Shown here: piece after piece, positions 1-9,076 of the stretch
Layout of the letters: each line of letters starts with the position of its first letter
How positions within the stretch are numbered: the first letter of the stretch is position 1
From: GCA-2717185 sp964474755
GTDB taxonomy: Bacteria; Pseudomonadota; Alphaproteobacteria; UBA8366; GCA-2717185
DNA: 64,000 bases
Assembly (NCBI GenBank): GCA_964474755.1
Contig: CAYYUG010000011.1
Span: 8,777 to 72,776, forward strand
Direction: 5' to 3'
Translations under genes and position numbers: made by a program
The notes under the pieces: model-generated
The model's database searches: none
Told to the model about the DNA's origin: nothing
What the model saw: the letters and a program-made list of their open reading frames with translations, nothing else

Positions 1-35
1 TTTTTATCAACTGGTTATATGACGTGCAGCGCTCT

Positions 36-1826
36 CTAGTAGACGCGTGCTTTCGGCGGCACCGGTTGAATTTCGTTGGTCAACGTTTCCATATGGACAG
101 GGCGATAGTCGATCTTGACGTTGTAATCTTCATCAATCCACGCAATCGTGTGCTTCATCCAATTCTCGTCGTCACGATCCGGGATGTCATCTCTGGCATG
201 CGCACCGCGCGATTCTTGGCGGTTCGCCGCAGAACTCATGGTGACGGCCGCCTGTTCAACGAGATTCTCGAATTCCAACGTTTCTACAAGATCCGAGTTC
301 CAGATCATTGACCGATCGCTAACCTTGATGCTGGCGATACCGTCCGTCACCTCCTTCATCATGGCCACACCCTCATTCATCACTTCCTGCGTCCGGAATA
401 CAGCGCAGTTGTTTTGCATAACTTCCTGCATACGTAGCCGTAGTTCCGCAGTTGGCGTATCGCCGCTGGAATGACGCAGCTTATCAAAACGGTCAAGTGC
501 GTATTGCCCCGCGTCGGCAGGCAGCGGCCTATGCGACTCATTCGGGTCGATGACATCGGCGCAGGTATTCGCCGCGGCGCGACCGAACACAACCAGGTCA
601 AGCAACGAGTTGGAGCCAAGGCGATTGGCACCATGCACCGAGACGCAGGCCGCTTCGCCGACAGCCATTAATCCCGATACTGCTGTGTCCGGATTGCCAT
701 CTTTTAGAGTCATAGCCTGACCGCGATAGTTGGTTGGCACGCCACCCATATTGTAGTGGCAAGTCGGGATTACCGGTATCGGTTCCGTCATCACGTCGAC
801 GCCAGCAAAAATCTGTGCCGTTTCAGCAATGCCTGGAAGGCGCTCTGCAATCAGTGCCGCGTCAAGATGTTCGAGATGTAAAAAGATGTGGTCTTTGTTG
901 TCGCCGACACCTCTTCCTTCACGGATTTCCATCGTCATGGACCGGCTAACCACGTCACGGCTGGCCAAATCCTTCGCCGACGGGGCGTAGCGTTCCATGA
1001 ACCGCTCGCCTTCGCTATTGGTCAAGTAGCCGCCCTCGCCGCGCGAACCTTCCGTAATCAGACAACCAGAACCGTAGATGCCGGTCGGATGGAATTGTAC
1101 AAATTCCATATCCTGCATCGGTAATCCAGCGCGCAGCACCATGCCAGCACCATCACCCGTGCAGGTATGCGCTGAGGTGGCGGAAAAGTAGATACGTCCG
1201 CCGCCACCGGTCGCCAGGATCGTTTGCTTGGCACGGAAGCGATGGATCGAACCATCATCCAGGTTCCAGGCCATGACACCACGGCATTCCCCGTCTTCCA
1301 TAATCAGATCAAGCGCGAAATACTCGATAAAAAACTCGGCCTCGTGCTTTAGTGACTGCTGGTACAGCGTGTGCAGCATAGCGTGACCAGTCCGGTCAGC
1401 GGCAGCGCAGGTGCGTTGCGCCTGCGGCCCTTCGCCATATTCCGTAGTCATACCACCAAAGGCACGCTGATAGATCTTGCCATCCGGCGTTCGGCTGAAC
1501 GGAACACCGTAATGTTCCAGTTCGACGATCGCCGGTACCGCCTCACGGCACATATACTCAATCGCGTCCTGGTCGCCAAGCCAATCTGAACCCTTGACCG
1601 TGTCGAACATATGCCAGCGCCAATCGTCCTGGCCCATATTGCCAAGCGCTGCGGACACACCACCTTGCGCCGCTACAGTATGACTGCGCGTCGGGAAAAC
1701 CTTGGTAAGGCAGGCCGTTTTGAGACCCTGTTCAGCCAGACCGAACGTGGCCCGCAACCCGGCACCACCAGCGCCTACGACAACGACGTCATAGGTATGA
1801 TCAATAATTGGATATGCCTCGCCCAT
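36..1826 (-). CDS. sdhA: Succinate dehydrogenase flavoprotein subunit
   Basis: This is the catalytic FAD subunit of complex II, oxidising succinate to fumarate on the cytoplasmic face of the inner membrane. The 596-residue length is normal for the family. A Rossmann dinucleotide motif (VVVGAGGAGL) lies near residue 15, and the RSHTVAAQGG segment puts His49 at the site of covalent FAD attachment. The substrate-binding and capping segments (QFHPTG, HGANRLGSNSLLDL) are intact. It is the third gene of a minus-strand sdhC-sdhD-sdhA run, starting 6 bases after sdhD. The iron-sulfur subunit sdhB would be expected next, but only 35 bases remain before the window edge. Confidence 0.98.
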   Translation of the reverse strand: MGEAYPIIDHTYDVVVVGAGGAGLRATFGLAEQGLKTACLTKVFPTRSHTVAAQGGVSAALGNMGQDDWRWHMFDTVKGSDWLGDQDAIEYMCREAVPAIVELEHYGVPFSRTPDGKIYQRAFGGMTTEYGEGPQAQRTCAAADRTGHAMLHTLYQQSLKHEAEFFIEYFALDLIMEDGECRGVMAWNLDDGSIHRFRAKQTILATGGGGRIYFSATSAHTCTGDGAGMVLRAGLPMQDMEFVQFHPTGIYGSGCLITEGSRGEGGYLTNSEGERFMERYAPSAKDLASRDVVSRSMTMEIREGRGVGDNKDHIFLHLEHLDAALIAERLPGIAETAQIFAGVDVMTEPIPVIPTCHYNMGGVPTNYRGQAMTLKDGNPDTAVSGLMAVGEAACVSVHGANRLGSNSLLDLVVFGRAAANTCADVIDPNESHRPLPADAGQYALDRFDKLRHSSGDTPTAELRLRMQEVMQNNCAVFRTQEVMNEGVAMMKEVTDGIASIKVSDRSMIWNSDLVETLEFENLVEQAAVTMSSAANRQESRGAHARDDIPDRDDENWMKHTIAWIDEDYNVKIDYRPVHMETLTNEIQPVPPKARVY

Positions 1827-1832
1827 GATGCC

Positions 1833-2213
1833 TTAACCTCCAAACGATACTTTTAAAATTGCAAATACTGAGGCGACACCGAGCAACAGGCTCGCCCCTT
1901 TCACGATCACGAGCGAAGAAATTTTGAGACCTTCGGCATGAATGTAATCTTCAATTACGACCTGCAAACCAAGCTGCATGTGATGAAACGTCGCGAAAAC
2001 CAGGAGCAGCAGCAATACCGCATTTACCGGCGACCGCATCCAAGCGGACGCCGCCGCGTGGTCACCACTGCCCAGCGCGAGGATCGAATAGACAAACCAG
2101 AGGGTCAGCGGGATCAGCGCAACCGCTGTAACCCGTTGCGCCCAAAAATGTTCCGTCCCGCTCTTAGCGGAGCCGAGACCGCGAACCCGGCCGAGTGGGG
2201 ACCTAAGGCTCAT
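1833..2213 (-). CDS. sdhD: Succinate dehydrogenase membrane anchor subunit SdhD
   Basis: This is a small 126-residue membrane anchor that, with SdhC, holds the catalytic SdhAB subunits and helps form the heme and quinone site. Three hydrophobic helices are visible, and the HHMQLGLQVVIEDYIH segment is typical of alphaproteobacterial SdhD. I chose the ATG at 2213 because it overlaps the sdhC stop in an ATGA, and the protein then begins MSLRSPLGRVRGLGSAK as in relatives. A longer open frame exists, but its extra 62 residues are the shadow of sdhC. Confidence 0.92.
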   Translation of the reverse strand: MSLRSPLGRVRGLGSAKSGTEHFWAQRVTAVALIPLTLWFVYSILALGSGDHAAASAWMRSPVNAVLLLLLVFATFHHMQLGLQVVIEDYIHAEGLKISSLVIVKGASLLLGVASVFAILKVSFGG

Positions 2214-2605
2214 GACACACCTCCCATCGCTTGGCCAACGAGCCATGCAAGCCCAGTTAACACGATAGATGCCGCAAAAACGATGTAACCGGTATTCCGC
2301 GCGGTATCGAGTTCGAAACCCACTCCAACATCCCAGCCAAGATGCCGGATACCGTTGCAAAGATGATAGAACAGTGCCCAAGTCCACCCGAGCAGACATA
2401 TCTTGCCTAACCAGTGGGAAACGAACCCCTGCACTAAATCAAACGATGCCACACCGCCTGCCAGCCCGAGCAGCCACCACACCATGAGTAACGTTCCCAC
2501 GGACAAGCCCACACCAGATGCGCGGTGTAGAATCGAGAGCGCCATGGTCCATTGCCACGCGTATATCTGCAAATGCGGCGATAGCGGTCTGTCACCGTTA
2601 CTCAT
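2210..2605 (-). CDS. sdhC: Succinate dehydrogenase cytochrome b556 subunit SdhC
   Basis: This 131-residue membrane subunit binds heme b and quinone in complex II. Family signatures are present: RPLSPHLQIY at the N-terminus, SILHRASGV before the first helix, and HLCNGIRHLGWD, in which His81 is the expected heme ligand. Three membrane helices are visible. The ATG at 2605 is preceded by a good ribosome site (GAGGTGG), so the 13 extra residues upstream in the open frame are rejected. It is the first gene of the operon and overlaps sdhD by four bases. Confidence 0.94.
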   Translation of the reverse strand: MSNGDRPLSPHLQIYAWQWTMALSILHRASGVGLSVGTLLMVWWLLGLAGGVASFDLVQGFVSHWLGKICLLGWTWALFYHLCNGIRHLGWDVGVGFELDTARNTGYIVFAASIVLTGLAWLVGQAMGGVS

Positions 2606-3379
2606 AACCACCTCTTCAATTACGATTCCAAATACCTGAACCACTTTGGCTCTATAAATAATATCATAGCTTTCGTCGCAGGTTGCAGTAAAAAGCCCTG
2701 CCGTCTCCTAATAGATAATGTTGAAAATCCACATAGCGACAAGTACCACAACGCTTAAAGCTTTGCCGTCCAGTTGTTGACGCTTATCCCAAGACGGTGT
2801 CGACAAAATATTGTGAACTAATAATAAATCGCCATCATAAAAAATACCGCAGGACAATGGCGAAGTGGTTTGTATGTCAGTAGCCGATTTATACACAAGA
2901 AATAATGCGCGCCGCGCGCTATTTTTGTAGACACGCCCTTCTATGGTTTCCACCATCGGTAGTGGCACTCGTTTACGTCGAATTCAACATGTCGCCATTC
3001 ACCTTAAGTCATTTTCAGCTGATCTCAGACCTGTTGGCGGCGGTCGACGGCGACAGTTTTGGAAACGGACATTGATTTCCAACCATATTCGTTCAACTCT
3101 GACGGGAATCGATGCAAATATTGTGCTCGGATGCCGCCTGCGGGACATAAGTTTTCTGACGACACACAGATTAGGGAGAACGGTATTTTCTTCGGTTCGT
3201 CAAACCGCACTGAATGCCACCCTACCGCCAAGAATGCGAAGGGAAATGGTTCCCAGTGCTCTTCTTTCCCAATGACAATACCCAGCGTCGAGCATTGGAG
3301 ACGTTTGTCACGCAGACGTGTCTGACGACCTGTTTCTGCGGTTGAACCATGAGCTAACTCTGACGCAAGATGCTGCCCC
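2606..3379. other. Gene-poor interval between sdhC and pdxY
   Basis: This is about 770 bases between two divergent genes. The sdhC-proximal part is AT-rich and probably carries the sdh promoter. Open frames of 86 and 128 codons occur on the minus strand, but neither resembles a known family and neither has a convincing ribosome site. I see no tRNA, terminator or repeat here. Confidence 0.4.
2663..2693 (-). promoter_or_regulatory. Candidate sdh operon promoter
   Basis: On the minus strand a TTTACT element is followed after 18 bases by TATGAT, about 60 bases upstream of the sdhC start. It was identified by eye only; the -35 match is weak and the region is AT-rich, so chance is possible. Confidence 0.3.
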
Positions 3380-4219
3380 ATGAAAATACTTTCCATCCAA
3401 TCCCGCGTCACGAGCGGCTATGTTGGCAATGCTGCAGCTGTGCCAATTTTGCAACGCCTTGGCTGCACAGTCTGGCCGGTCGACACGGTGACGTTTTCCA
3501 ACCACCCTGCTCACGGAGCACATACAGGTGGTATCCGACCCGCACCCGAAATTGAAATGCTTATCAGGGGGCTCTGCAATCAGAACTTGCTGGCCCAATG
3601 CGATGCTATCCTTACCGGTTACCTGGGAAGCGCGAACATAGCTCCCATTATCATAGCTGCAGTGCAGAGGATACGGGATGCCAATCCAGCCGCACTATGG
3701 TGCTGCGACCCCGTAATGGGCGATCACGGCCAATTCTATGTCACCGAGGATATCCCACAATTCTTCCGTAACAAGGCACTACCCAATTCGAATATAATCT
3801 TGCCGAACGCCTTCGAAGCAGAACACCTGTCGGGTATTTCGGTGACGACGGTAAGCGAAGCAGCAAAAGCAGCCAGTTTATTGTTGGCCAAGGGCCCTAA
3901 AACAGTGATCATAACGGGAATCATAGAGGGTGACCAAGTGGGCGCTGTTGCGGCGGACGCCAACGGATGCTGGGCGTGTTTGGCATCTGCCATAGCGGCC
4001 CCTACCTATGGCGCCGGCGATGCGTTTACCTCTCTATTCGTATGTCATTACCTAAAAAGCAACAATTTGCGAAAGGCGCTCGGGCTCGCAGTAAATGGCA
4101 TCCATAAAATTCTTTCCAGAACTGCCAAAGCGCGCACCGCCGACCTGGACCTGATCGCCGCCTTGCCAGCCCTTGATGAGCTTGCACCGCTGCCGGTCAA
4201 GAAAATCGGGTGGTTTTAG
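3380..4219 (+). CDS. pdxY: Pyridoxal kinase PdxY
   Basis: This enzyme phosphorylates pyridoxal with ATP in the vitamin B6 salvage pathway. The 279-residue protein has the ribokinase-like fold signatures of PdxK/PdxY: an N-terminal ILSIQSRVTSGYVGN substrate segment, CDPVMGD at residues 109-115, and the anion-hole motif GAGDAFTSLF at 211-220, with Asp214 as the expected catalytic base (usually GTGD in enterobacterial PdxY). It is a single gene, convergent with asd, with no strong Shine-Dalgarno just before the ATG. Confidence 0.9.
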   Translation: MKILSIQSRVTSGYVGNAAAVPILQRLGCTVWPVDTVTFSNHPAHGAHTGGIRPAPEIEMLIRGLCNQNLLAQCDAILTGYLGSANIAPIIIAAVQRIRDANPAALWCCDPVMGDHGQFYVTEDIPQFFRNKALPNSNIILPNAFEAEHLSGISVTTVSEAAKAASLLLAKGPKTVIITGIIEGDQVGAVAADANGCWACLASAIAAPTYGAGDAFTSLFVCHYLKSNNLRKALGLAVNGIHKILSRTAKARTADLDLIAALPALDELAPLPVKKIGWF

Positions 4220-4351
4220 CCGCTTCGGTGCCCCGCGTTTCCAGCGCCTCGCAGAAGGAAGTCTCGCGACTAATTTGTCACTGGCACGAAATGTGCGGCT
4301 AGTGGCTCACACCAGCGATACTAGAGCAGACCGTGGTTGGTTGGTATCAAC

Positions 4352-5377
4352 CTAAGCCACTTTGCCGAGATAGCCAGCGACCAATTCTTCGGCAATTTGT
4401 ACCGCATTCAAGGCCGCGCCTTTTCGCAGGTTATCTGAAACGACCCAAATATTCAGCGCGTTCTCCTCGCTAATATCCTCGCGAATACGGCTGACATAGA
4501 CCGCGTCCTCTCCCACGCACTCAACCGGGCTAACATACCCTTCATCAGCGCGATGATCGACGACCACGACACCTGGCGCAGCGGATAGCGCCGCACGCGC
4601 TTCCTCGACGTTGACTGGCCTATCGAAGGTCATATTGACTGACTCGGCATGACCTATAAACACCGGCACTCGCACGCATGTCGCAGATATCTTGATCTTT
4701 GGATCAAGTATTTTTTTTGTCTCTGCAACCATCTTCCATTCTTCCTTGGTCGAGCCGTCATCCATGAAAACATCGATATGAGGGATGGCGTTGAAAGCAA
4801 TTTGTTTCGTGAACTCCTGCCGGTCCAGCGGGTCGTTCACGAATACAGCGCGGGTCTGGTTGAATAGTTCGTCCATGCCGGCCCGGCCAGCCCCAGAAAC
4901 GGATTGGTAGGTGCTAACAACGACCCGTTTCAGTCCGGCCAAGTCGTGCAGAGGTTTTAAAGCGACAACCATCTGGATTGTAGAGCAATTAGGATTGGCG
5001 ATGATGTTGCGCCGCCCATATTCAGAAATGGCATGGGAATTTACTTCAGGCACGACTAGCGGCACATCCGGGTCCATGCGAAATTGCGACGTATTGTCAA
5101 TAACGATAGCGCCCGCCTTGGTGGCTCGCGGCGCAAATTCGGCAGAGATCTTACCGCCTGCTGACGAAAGGACTATATCGGTCCCAGCGAAGTCGAATGA
5201 CGACAGGCTCTGTACGCCGAGCTCTTTATCCTCGCCGAACGAAACCACACGCCCGTCGGAATTATCCGACGCCAACGCCGTAATCTTATCGATTGGAAAA
5301 GCCCGCTCCGACAATGTAGTCAATATCTCGCGCCCGACATTGCCGGTAGCACCCACTACCGCGATCTTGTAGCCCAT
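4352..5377 (-). CDS. asd: Aspartate-semialdehyde dehydrogenase
   Basis: This enzyme reduces aspartyl phosphate to aspartate semialdehyde with NADPH, the branch point to lysine/diaminopimelate, threonine and methionine. The 341 residues match the family length. The NADP motif GATGNVG is at residues 9-15, the nucleophile Cys131 is in PNCST, and the later GHAESVN segment carries the usual catalytic His. An AGGA ribosome site precedes the ATG. It lies downstream of the leucine operon in the same direction, and dapF at 26421 uses its pathway. Confidence 0.97.
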   Translation of the reverse strand: MGYKIAVVGATGNVGREILTTLSERAFPIDKITALASDNSDGRVVSFGEDKELGVQSLSSFDFAGTDIVLSSAGGKISAEFAPRATKAGAIVIDNTSQFRMDPDVPLVVPEVNSHAISEYGRRNIIANPNCSTIQMVVALKPLHDLAGLKRVVVSTYQSVSGAGRAGMDELFNQTRAVFVNDPLDRQEFTKQIAFNAIPHIDVFMDDGSTKEEWKMVAETKKILDPKIKISATCVRVPVFIGHAESVNMTFDRPVNVEEARAALSAAPGVVVVDHRADEGYVSPVECVGEDAVYVSRIREDISEENALNIWVVSDNLRKGAALNAVQIAEELVAGYLGKVA

Positions 5378-5875
5378 CGTTTTGTTCCTGTTTGTCTAAT
5401 TTTGCTGCGCCTAGAGGGCACAATAGCTTCAAGCGATGAGTTTTCCCCTCACCTGGATGCGTGTTGATATTTGGGTAATACTTGTTGGCGGCCCTTTTTC
5501 ATTTTGGTCGTTTTCGCGGCCTACGTGGGCGCCATTTTTTGCCGCAATCGTTGTCTGCTTCACAGTATTTTTAATCATCACAGCCAGTTTAGGGGGCTCC
5601 ACAGTCTTCGCTATATAGCCCCATCCGCTGCCACTGCCATCATTTACGCTAGCCGCAAATGCTGCCGAAGCCCATTCATAAATTGACATTAATAGGCAAT
5701 TAAAGGGTCCGTCAGGCGTCCGCGACAACTTTGAATTTTTCTTCGTAGCCGCGACGATGTATTTGTTGGATTTCTGCACAAAATCATGTCCCACATCGAT
5801 AGCCCAAGATGAGGCCGCAAGCGGCGCCTAAGTTAAAAAGGGCAGCGATAACAGTTCAAAGCATTCCGTGACATC
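5378..5875. other. Intergenic interval between leuB and asd without a supported gene
   Basis: About 500 bases. The plus strand contains a 60-codon frame (5436-5618) with two hydrophobic stretches, and the minus strand a 121-codon frame (5429-5794). They overlap each other, neither has a good ribosome site and neither resembles a known family. The asd promoter is presumably here, but no clear -10/-35 pair was found. Confidence 0.35.
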
Positions 5876-6988
5876 CTAAGCTACCTGACTGTCCAACTCC
5901 CGCAAGATAGAGTCGCCCATTACAGTTGTCGATACTCGAACTGCGCCCGGTGCCATGATATCCGAGGTGCGGACACCGGACTTGAGCACGGCCTGCACAG
6001 CGTTATCCACCAGACTGGCATCCTCTTCCAAGTCGAAGGAATACCGCAATAACATGGCAAAGCTAAGCAGGCAGGCAAGTGGGTTGGCCATATCCTTGCC
6101 GGCAATGTCCGGCGCACTGCCATGCACCGGTTCGTATAGCGCACGGCGGCGGCCGCTATCGTCCGGCGCCCCGAGTGTTGCCGAGGGCAGCATGCCAAGC
6201 GATCCAGTTAGCATAGCGGCACAATCCGATAAAATATCACCAAACAGATTATCGGAGACAATGACGTCGAACTGGAGCGGATCGCGGACCAGCTGCATAG
6301 CGCAGTTATCTGCATACATATGGCTTAGCTCCAGATCGGAATAAGATTCCTTGTGCAACTCGGTCACTACCTGACGCCACAATACGCCGCTTTCCATTAC
6401 GTTGGCCTTCTCAACCGAGGTCACCTTGCCCCGGCGTTGTCGAGCAAGACCGAAGGCCACCGCGGCAACTCGGCGAATTTCCGATTCGGTATACGTCTGC
6501 GTGTCAAAACCACGGCGCTGTCCATCCTTAAGTGTCTCAATGCCGCGCGGTGTGCCAAAATAGATACCACCCGTCGATTCACGCACGATCATAAGATCGA
6601 GACCCTCAATCACCTCTGGCTTGAGAGACGAGGCGTCTAGCAGCGCGTTAAATGTCAGCGCAGGGCGCAGATTGGCGAACAGGTCGAGATCTTTACGTAG
6701 GCGTAGCAGTCCCATTTCCGGCCGCAAATCGCGCGGCGCATCATCATATTGCGGACCCCCCACCGAACCGAACAGTACCGCATCCGCGGCCATCGCATCC
6801 GCCATTGTTTCTTCGGTGACCGGGGTCCCGTGCGCGTCATAGGAGGCACCACCGACGAGCCCTTCCTTAACCTCGAATGTGACCTCTCGGCGCTGGTCAA
6901 ACCAGTCGACGACCCGCCGCACCTGAACCATAACCTCCGGTCCAATGCCATCGCCCGGCAAGATAAGAAGTGATTTGTTCGCTGCCAT
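5876..6988 (-). CDS. leuB: 3-isopropylmalate dehydrogenase
   Basis: This enzyme oxidatively decarboxylates 3-isopropylmalate with NAD in leucine synthesis. The 370-residue protein starts with LLILPGDGIGPEV, and carries the substrate-binding MGLLRLRKDLDLFANLRP region, the RESTGGIYFG segment and the metal-binding SDNLFGDILSD signature. An AAGGGAA ribosome site precedes the start. It is the last gene of the minus-strand leuC-leuD-leuC-leuB run, 24 bases after the second leuC. Confidence 0.97.
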   Translation of the reverse strand: MAANKSLLILPGDGIGPEVMVQVRRVVDWFDQRREVTFEVKEGLVGGASYDAHGTPVTEETMADAMAADAVLFGSVGGPQYDDAPRDLRPEMGLLRLRKDLDLFANLRPALTFNALLDASSLKPEVIEGLDLMIVRESTGGIYFGTPRGIETLKDGQRRGFDTQTYTESEIRRVAAVAFGLARQRRGKVTSVEKANVMESGVLWRQVVTELHKESYSDLELSHMYADNCAMQLVRDPLQFDVIVSDNLFGDILSDCAAMLTGSLGMLPSATLGAPDDSGRRRALYEPVHGSAPDIAGKDMANPLACLLSFAMLLRYSFDLEEDASLVDNAVQAVLKSGVRTSDIMAPGAVRVSTTVMGDSILRELDSQVA

Positions 6989-7012
6989 TAGGATTCCCTT
7001 AAATATCCCTAA

Positions 7013-8437
7013 CTATTCTATTGAACGTTTTTCGAGATCACGCACATCGGTCAGACGCCCCGTCACCGCCGCTGCGGCGACCATCGCCGGGCTGGCCAGA
7101 TGAGTTCGTCCCTCGCGGCCTTGCCTGCCCTCAAAATTTCGATTGGAGGTCGACGCACAGCGCTGCCCTGGTTGGATGTAATCACCATTCATGGCGACGC
7201 ACATGGAGCAGCCCGGCTCGCGCCAATCAAATCCAGCCTCCTTGAAAATCTTATCGAGTCCACGCGCTTCAGCTTGTTCCTTGACCAGGCCCGACCCCGG
7301 GACCACCATCGCCTCCACACCGTCCGCAACTTTTCGGCCGCGCGCAATCGCAGCAGCAGCTTCCAGGTCCTCGATCCTGCTGTTAGTGCAGGACCCAATG
7401 AAAGCGCGGTCTATAGTCACTTCCGTCATCGCCGTACCCGGTGCTAACCCCATATAATCAAGCGAGCGCTGGATCATCCGTCGCCGATCGTCATTGAGGG
7501 CATCTGCCGGATCCGGCACTACTCCATCGATCGGTGCGACTTCTTCTGGATTGGTGCCCCAGGTCACCTGCGGTGCTATCGAATCCGCCACGAGAGTTAT
7601 TTCCTTATCAAAGAAGGCACCTTCGTCGGTCGGCAGTGTCTTCCAATATGCAACGGCTCGGTCCCAATCCGCGCCTTTCGGCGCCCGCGGTCGACCTTCG
7701 CAATAGGCGAACGTCGTCTCGTCCGGTGCAATCAGACCAGCACGTGCACCGGCTTCTATAGTCATGTTCGACACTGTCATCCGCCCTTCCATCGACAGTC
7801 CGCGGATCGCTGATCCGGCGAACTCAATAACATGCCCCGTGCCCCCCGCCGTGCCAATCGCACCAATAATCGCAAGAATTATGTCTTTGCCGGTGCACCC
7901 AGCGGACAAGTCGCCATCGACTGTCACCCGCATATTCTGCGGTTTTGGAGTGCGCAGCGTTTGCGTTGCCAGGATATGCTCGATTTCTGAGGTGCCTACC
8001 CCCATAGCGAAGGCCCCAAACGCGCCATGGGTCGCGGTGTGACTATCACCACAGAATAGGGTCACGCCCGGAAGAGTGAACCCTTGCTCCGGCCCGATGA
8101 CATGAACAATGCCCTGGCGCTTGTCCATCAAATCGAACAGCTCCACGCCGAACTCTTCGTAATCTTTATAGGCTTGTTCGACAATTTTGCGCGCTACAGG
8201 ATCCTCAATCGCCTGATCGCGGGGATGCGTCGGGATGACATGATCCATCACACCCAGAACCTTGTTCGGGCAACGCACCTTGAGCCCAGCCATCCGTAAC
8301 CCCTCGAAGGCCTGTGGCTGCATCTCCATTATAAGCAGTCGATCAGTATAGAGGATGCTGAGGCCGTCCTCAGTGGTGTCAACAAGATGGGCATCCCATA
8401 TCTTGTCGAACAGCGTACGCGGTGCCGCCATGGTCAT
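7013..8437 (-). CDS. LeuC-like isopropylmalate isomerase large subunit, divergent second copy
   Basis: This 474-residue aconitase-superfamily large subunit is a paralogue of the canonical leuC at 9077-10483. All three cluster cysteines are kept (GSCTNSRIED and PGCSMCVAMN), as is the CGDSHTATHGAFGAF segment. It departs from the usual LeuC at the N-terminal active-site region: the normally conserved DRH-(L/I)-(V/I)-HEVTSPQ reads DRLLIMEMQPQ, one residue shorter and with both His lost, and the usual DHN reads DHV (residues 65-67). Its ATG overlaps the leuD stop by four bases, so it is translationally coupled to leuD. It may be an isomerase for a related 2-alkylmalate sharing the LeuD small subunit, or a duplicate specialising away; substrate is unknown. 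Confidence 0.85.
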   Translation of the reverse strand: MTMAAPRTLFDKIWDAHLVDTTEDGLSILYTDRLLIMEMQPQAFEGLRMAGLKVRCPNKVLGVMDHVIPTHPRDQAIEDPVARKIVEQAYKDYEEFGVELFDLMDKRQGIVHVIGPEQGFTLPGVTLFCGDSHTATHGAFGAFAMGVGTSEIEHILATQTLRTPKPQNMRVTVDGDLSAGCTGKDIILAIIGAIGTAGGTGHVIEFAGSAIRGLSMEGRMTVSNMTIEAGARAGLIAPDETTFAYCEGRPRAPKGADWDRAVAYWKTLPTDEGAFFDKEITLVADSIAPQVTWGTNPEEVAPIDGVVPDPADALNDDRRRMIQRSLDYMGLAPGTAMTEVTIDRAFIGSCTNSRIEDLEAAAAIARGRKVADGVEAMVVPGSGLVKEQAEARGLDKIFKEAGFDWREPGCSMCVAMNGDYIQPGQRCASTSNRNFEGRQGREGRTHLASPAMVAAAAVTGRLTDVRDLEKRSIE

Positions 8438-9057
8438 GCCGGTGGCGAACTATTAAGCCAAGGCTGCGCTTGGTTCTGTTGCGCCTCGAAACTATCAATC
8501 TTATCGCCCTTCTGCATAGTAAGACCGATATCGTCGAGCCCATCCAGCAGGCATTCGCGGCGGAAGGCATCCAGCTCGAACGACACAGTCACACCGTTCG
8601 GGCGCTTGATCTCCATGTTGACCAGATCAATCGTCAGCTCCGGATTTTCCGTGTCGCTGGCGTCGGCCATTAGGGCGTCAAGATGCTCCTTGGAAATGCG
8701 GATCGGCAGGATACCGTTCTTGAAGCAGTTGTTGTAGAAAATGTCGGCGAAGCTAGTCGAGATGACGCACCGGATGCCAAAATCCAGCAGCGCCCATGGC
8801 GCGTGCTCACGCGAGGACCCGCATCCGAAATTATCGCCCGCCACAATAATTTTAGCATCCCGATAGGGGTCCTTGTTCAGAATAAAGTCGGGCTTCTCTC
8901 TGCCGTCCGGCTCGAAACGCATCTCTTCGAACAGCACCTTGCCAAGACCGGTGCGTTTAATGGTCCGGAGGTGCAATTTGGGGATGATCTTATCGGTATC
9001 GATGTTAATCATGTCCATCGGCGCCGCGACGCCGGTCAGCGTGTTAAATTTATCCAT
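8434..9057 (-). CDS. leuD: 3-isopropylmalate dehydratase small subunit
   Basis: This is the small swivelling subunit of isopropylmalate isomerase, which converts 2- to 3-isopropylmalate together with LeuC. The 207 residues include the family signature FGCGSSREHAPWAL and the N-terminal DTDKIIP segment. A very strong ribosome site (GGGGGAGG) precedes the ATG. It is the only small subunit in the window and lies between two large-subunit genes, so it could serve both. Confidence 0.96.
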   Translation of the reverse strand: MDKFNTLTGVAAPMDMINIDTDKIIPKLHLRTIKRTGLGKVLFEEMRFEPDGREKPDFILNKDPYRDAKIIVAGDNFGCGSSREHAPWALLDFGIRCVISTSFADIFYNNCFKNGILPIRISKEHLDALMADASDTENPELTIDLVNMEIKRPNGVTVSFELDAFRRECLLDGLDDIGLTMQKGDKIDSFEAQQNQAQPWLNSSPPA

Positions 9058-9076
9058 CGCTCTATCTACCTCCCCC

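Noticed and set aside
3025..3411. 128-residue minus-strand gene upstream of pdxY
   Set aside because: No recognisable family, overlaps the pdxY start, no convincing ribosome site.
5436..5618. Small membrane protein of 60 residues
   Set aside because: Two hydrophobic stretches are visible but there is no ribosome site, no family likeness and an opposing open frame.
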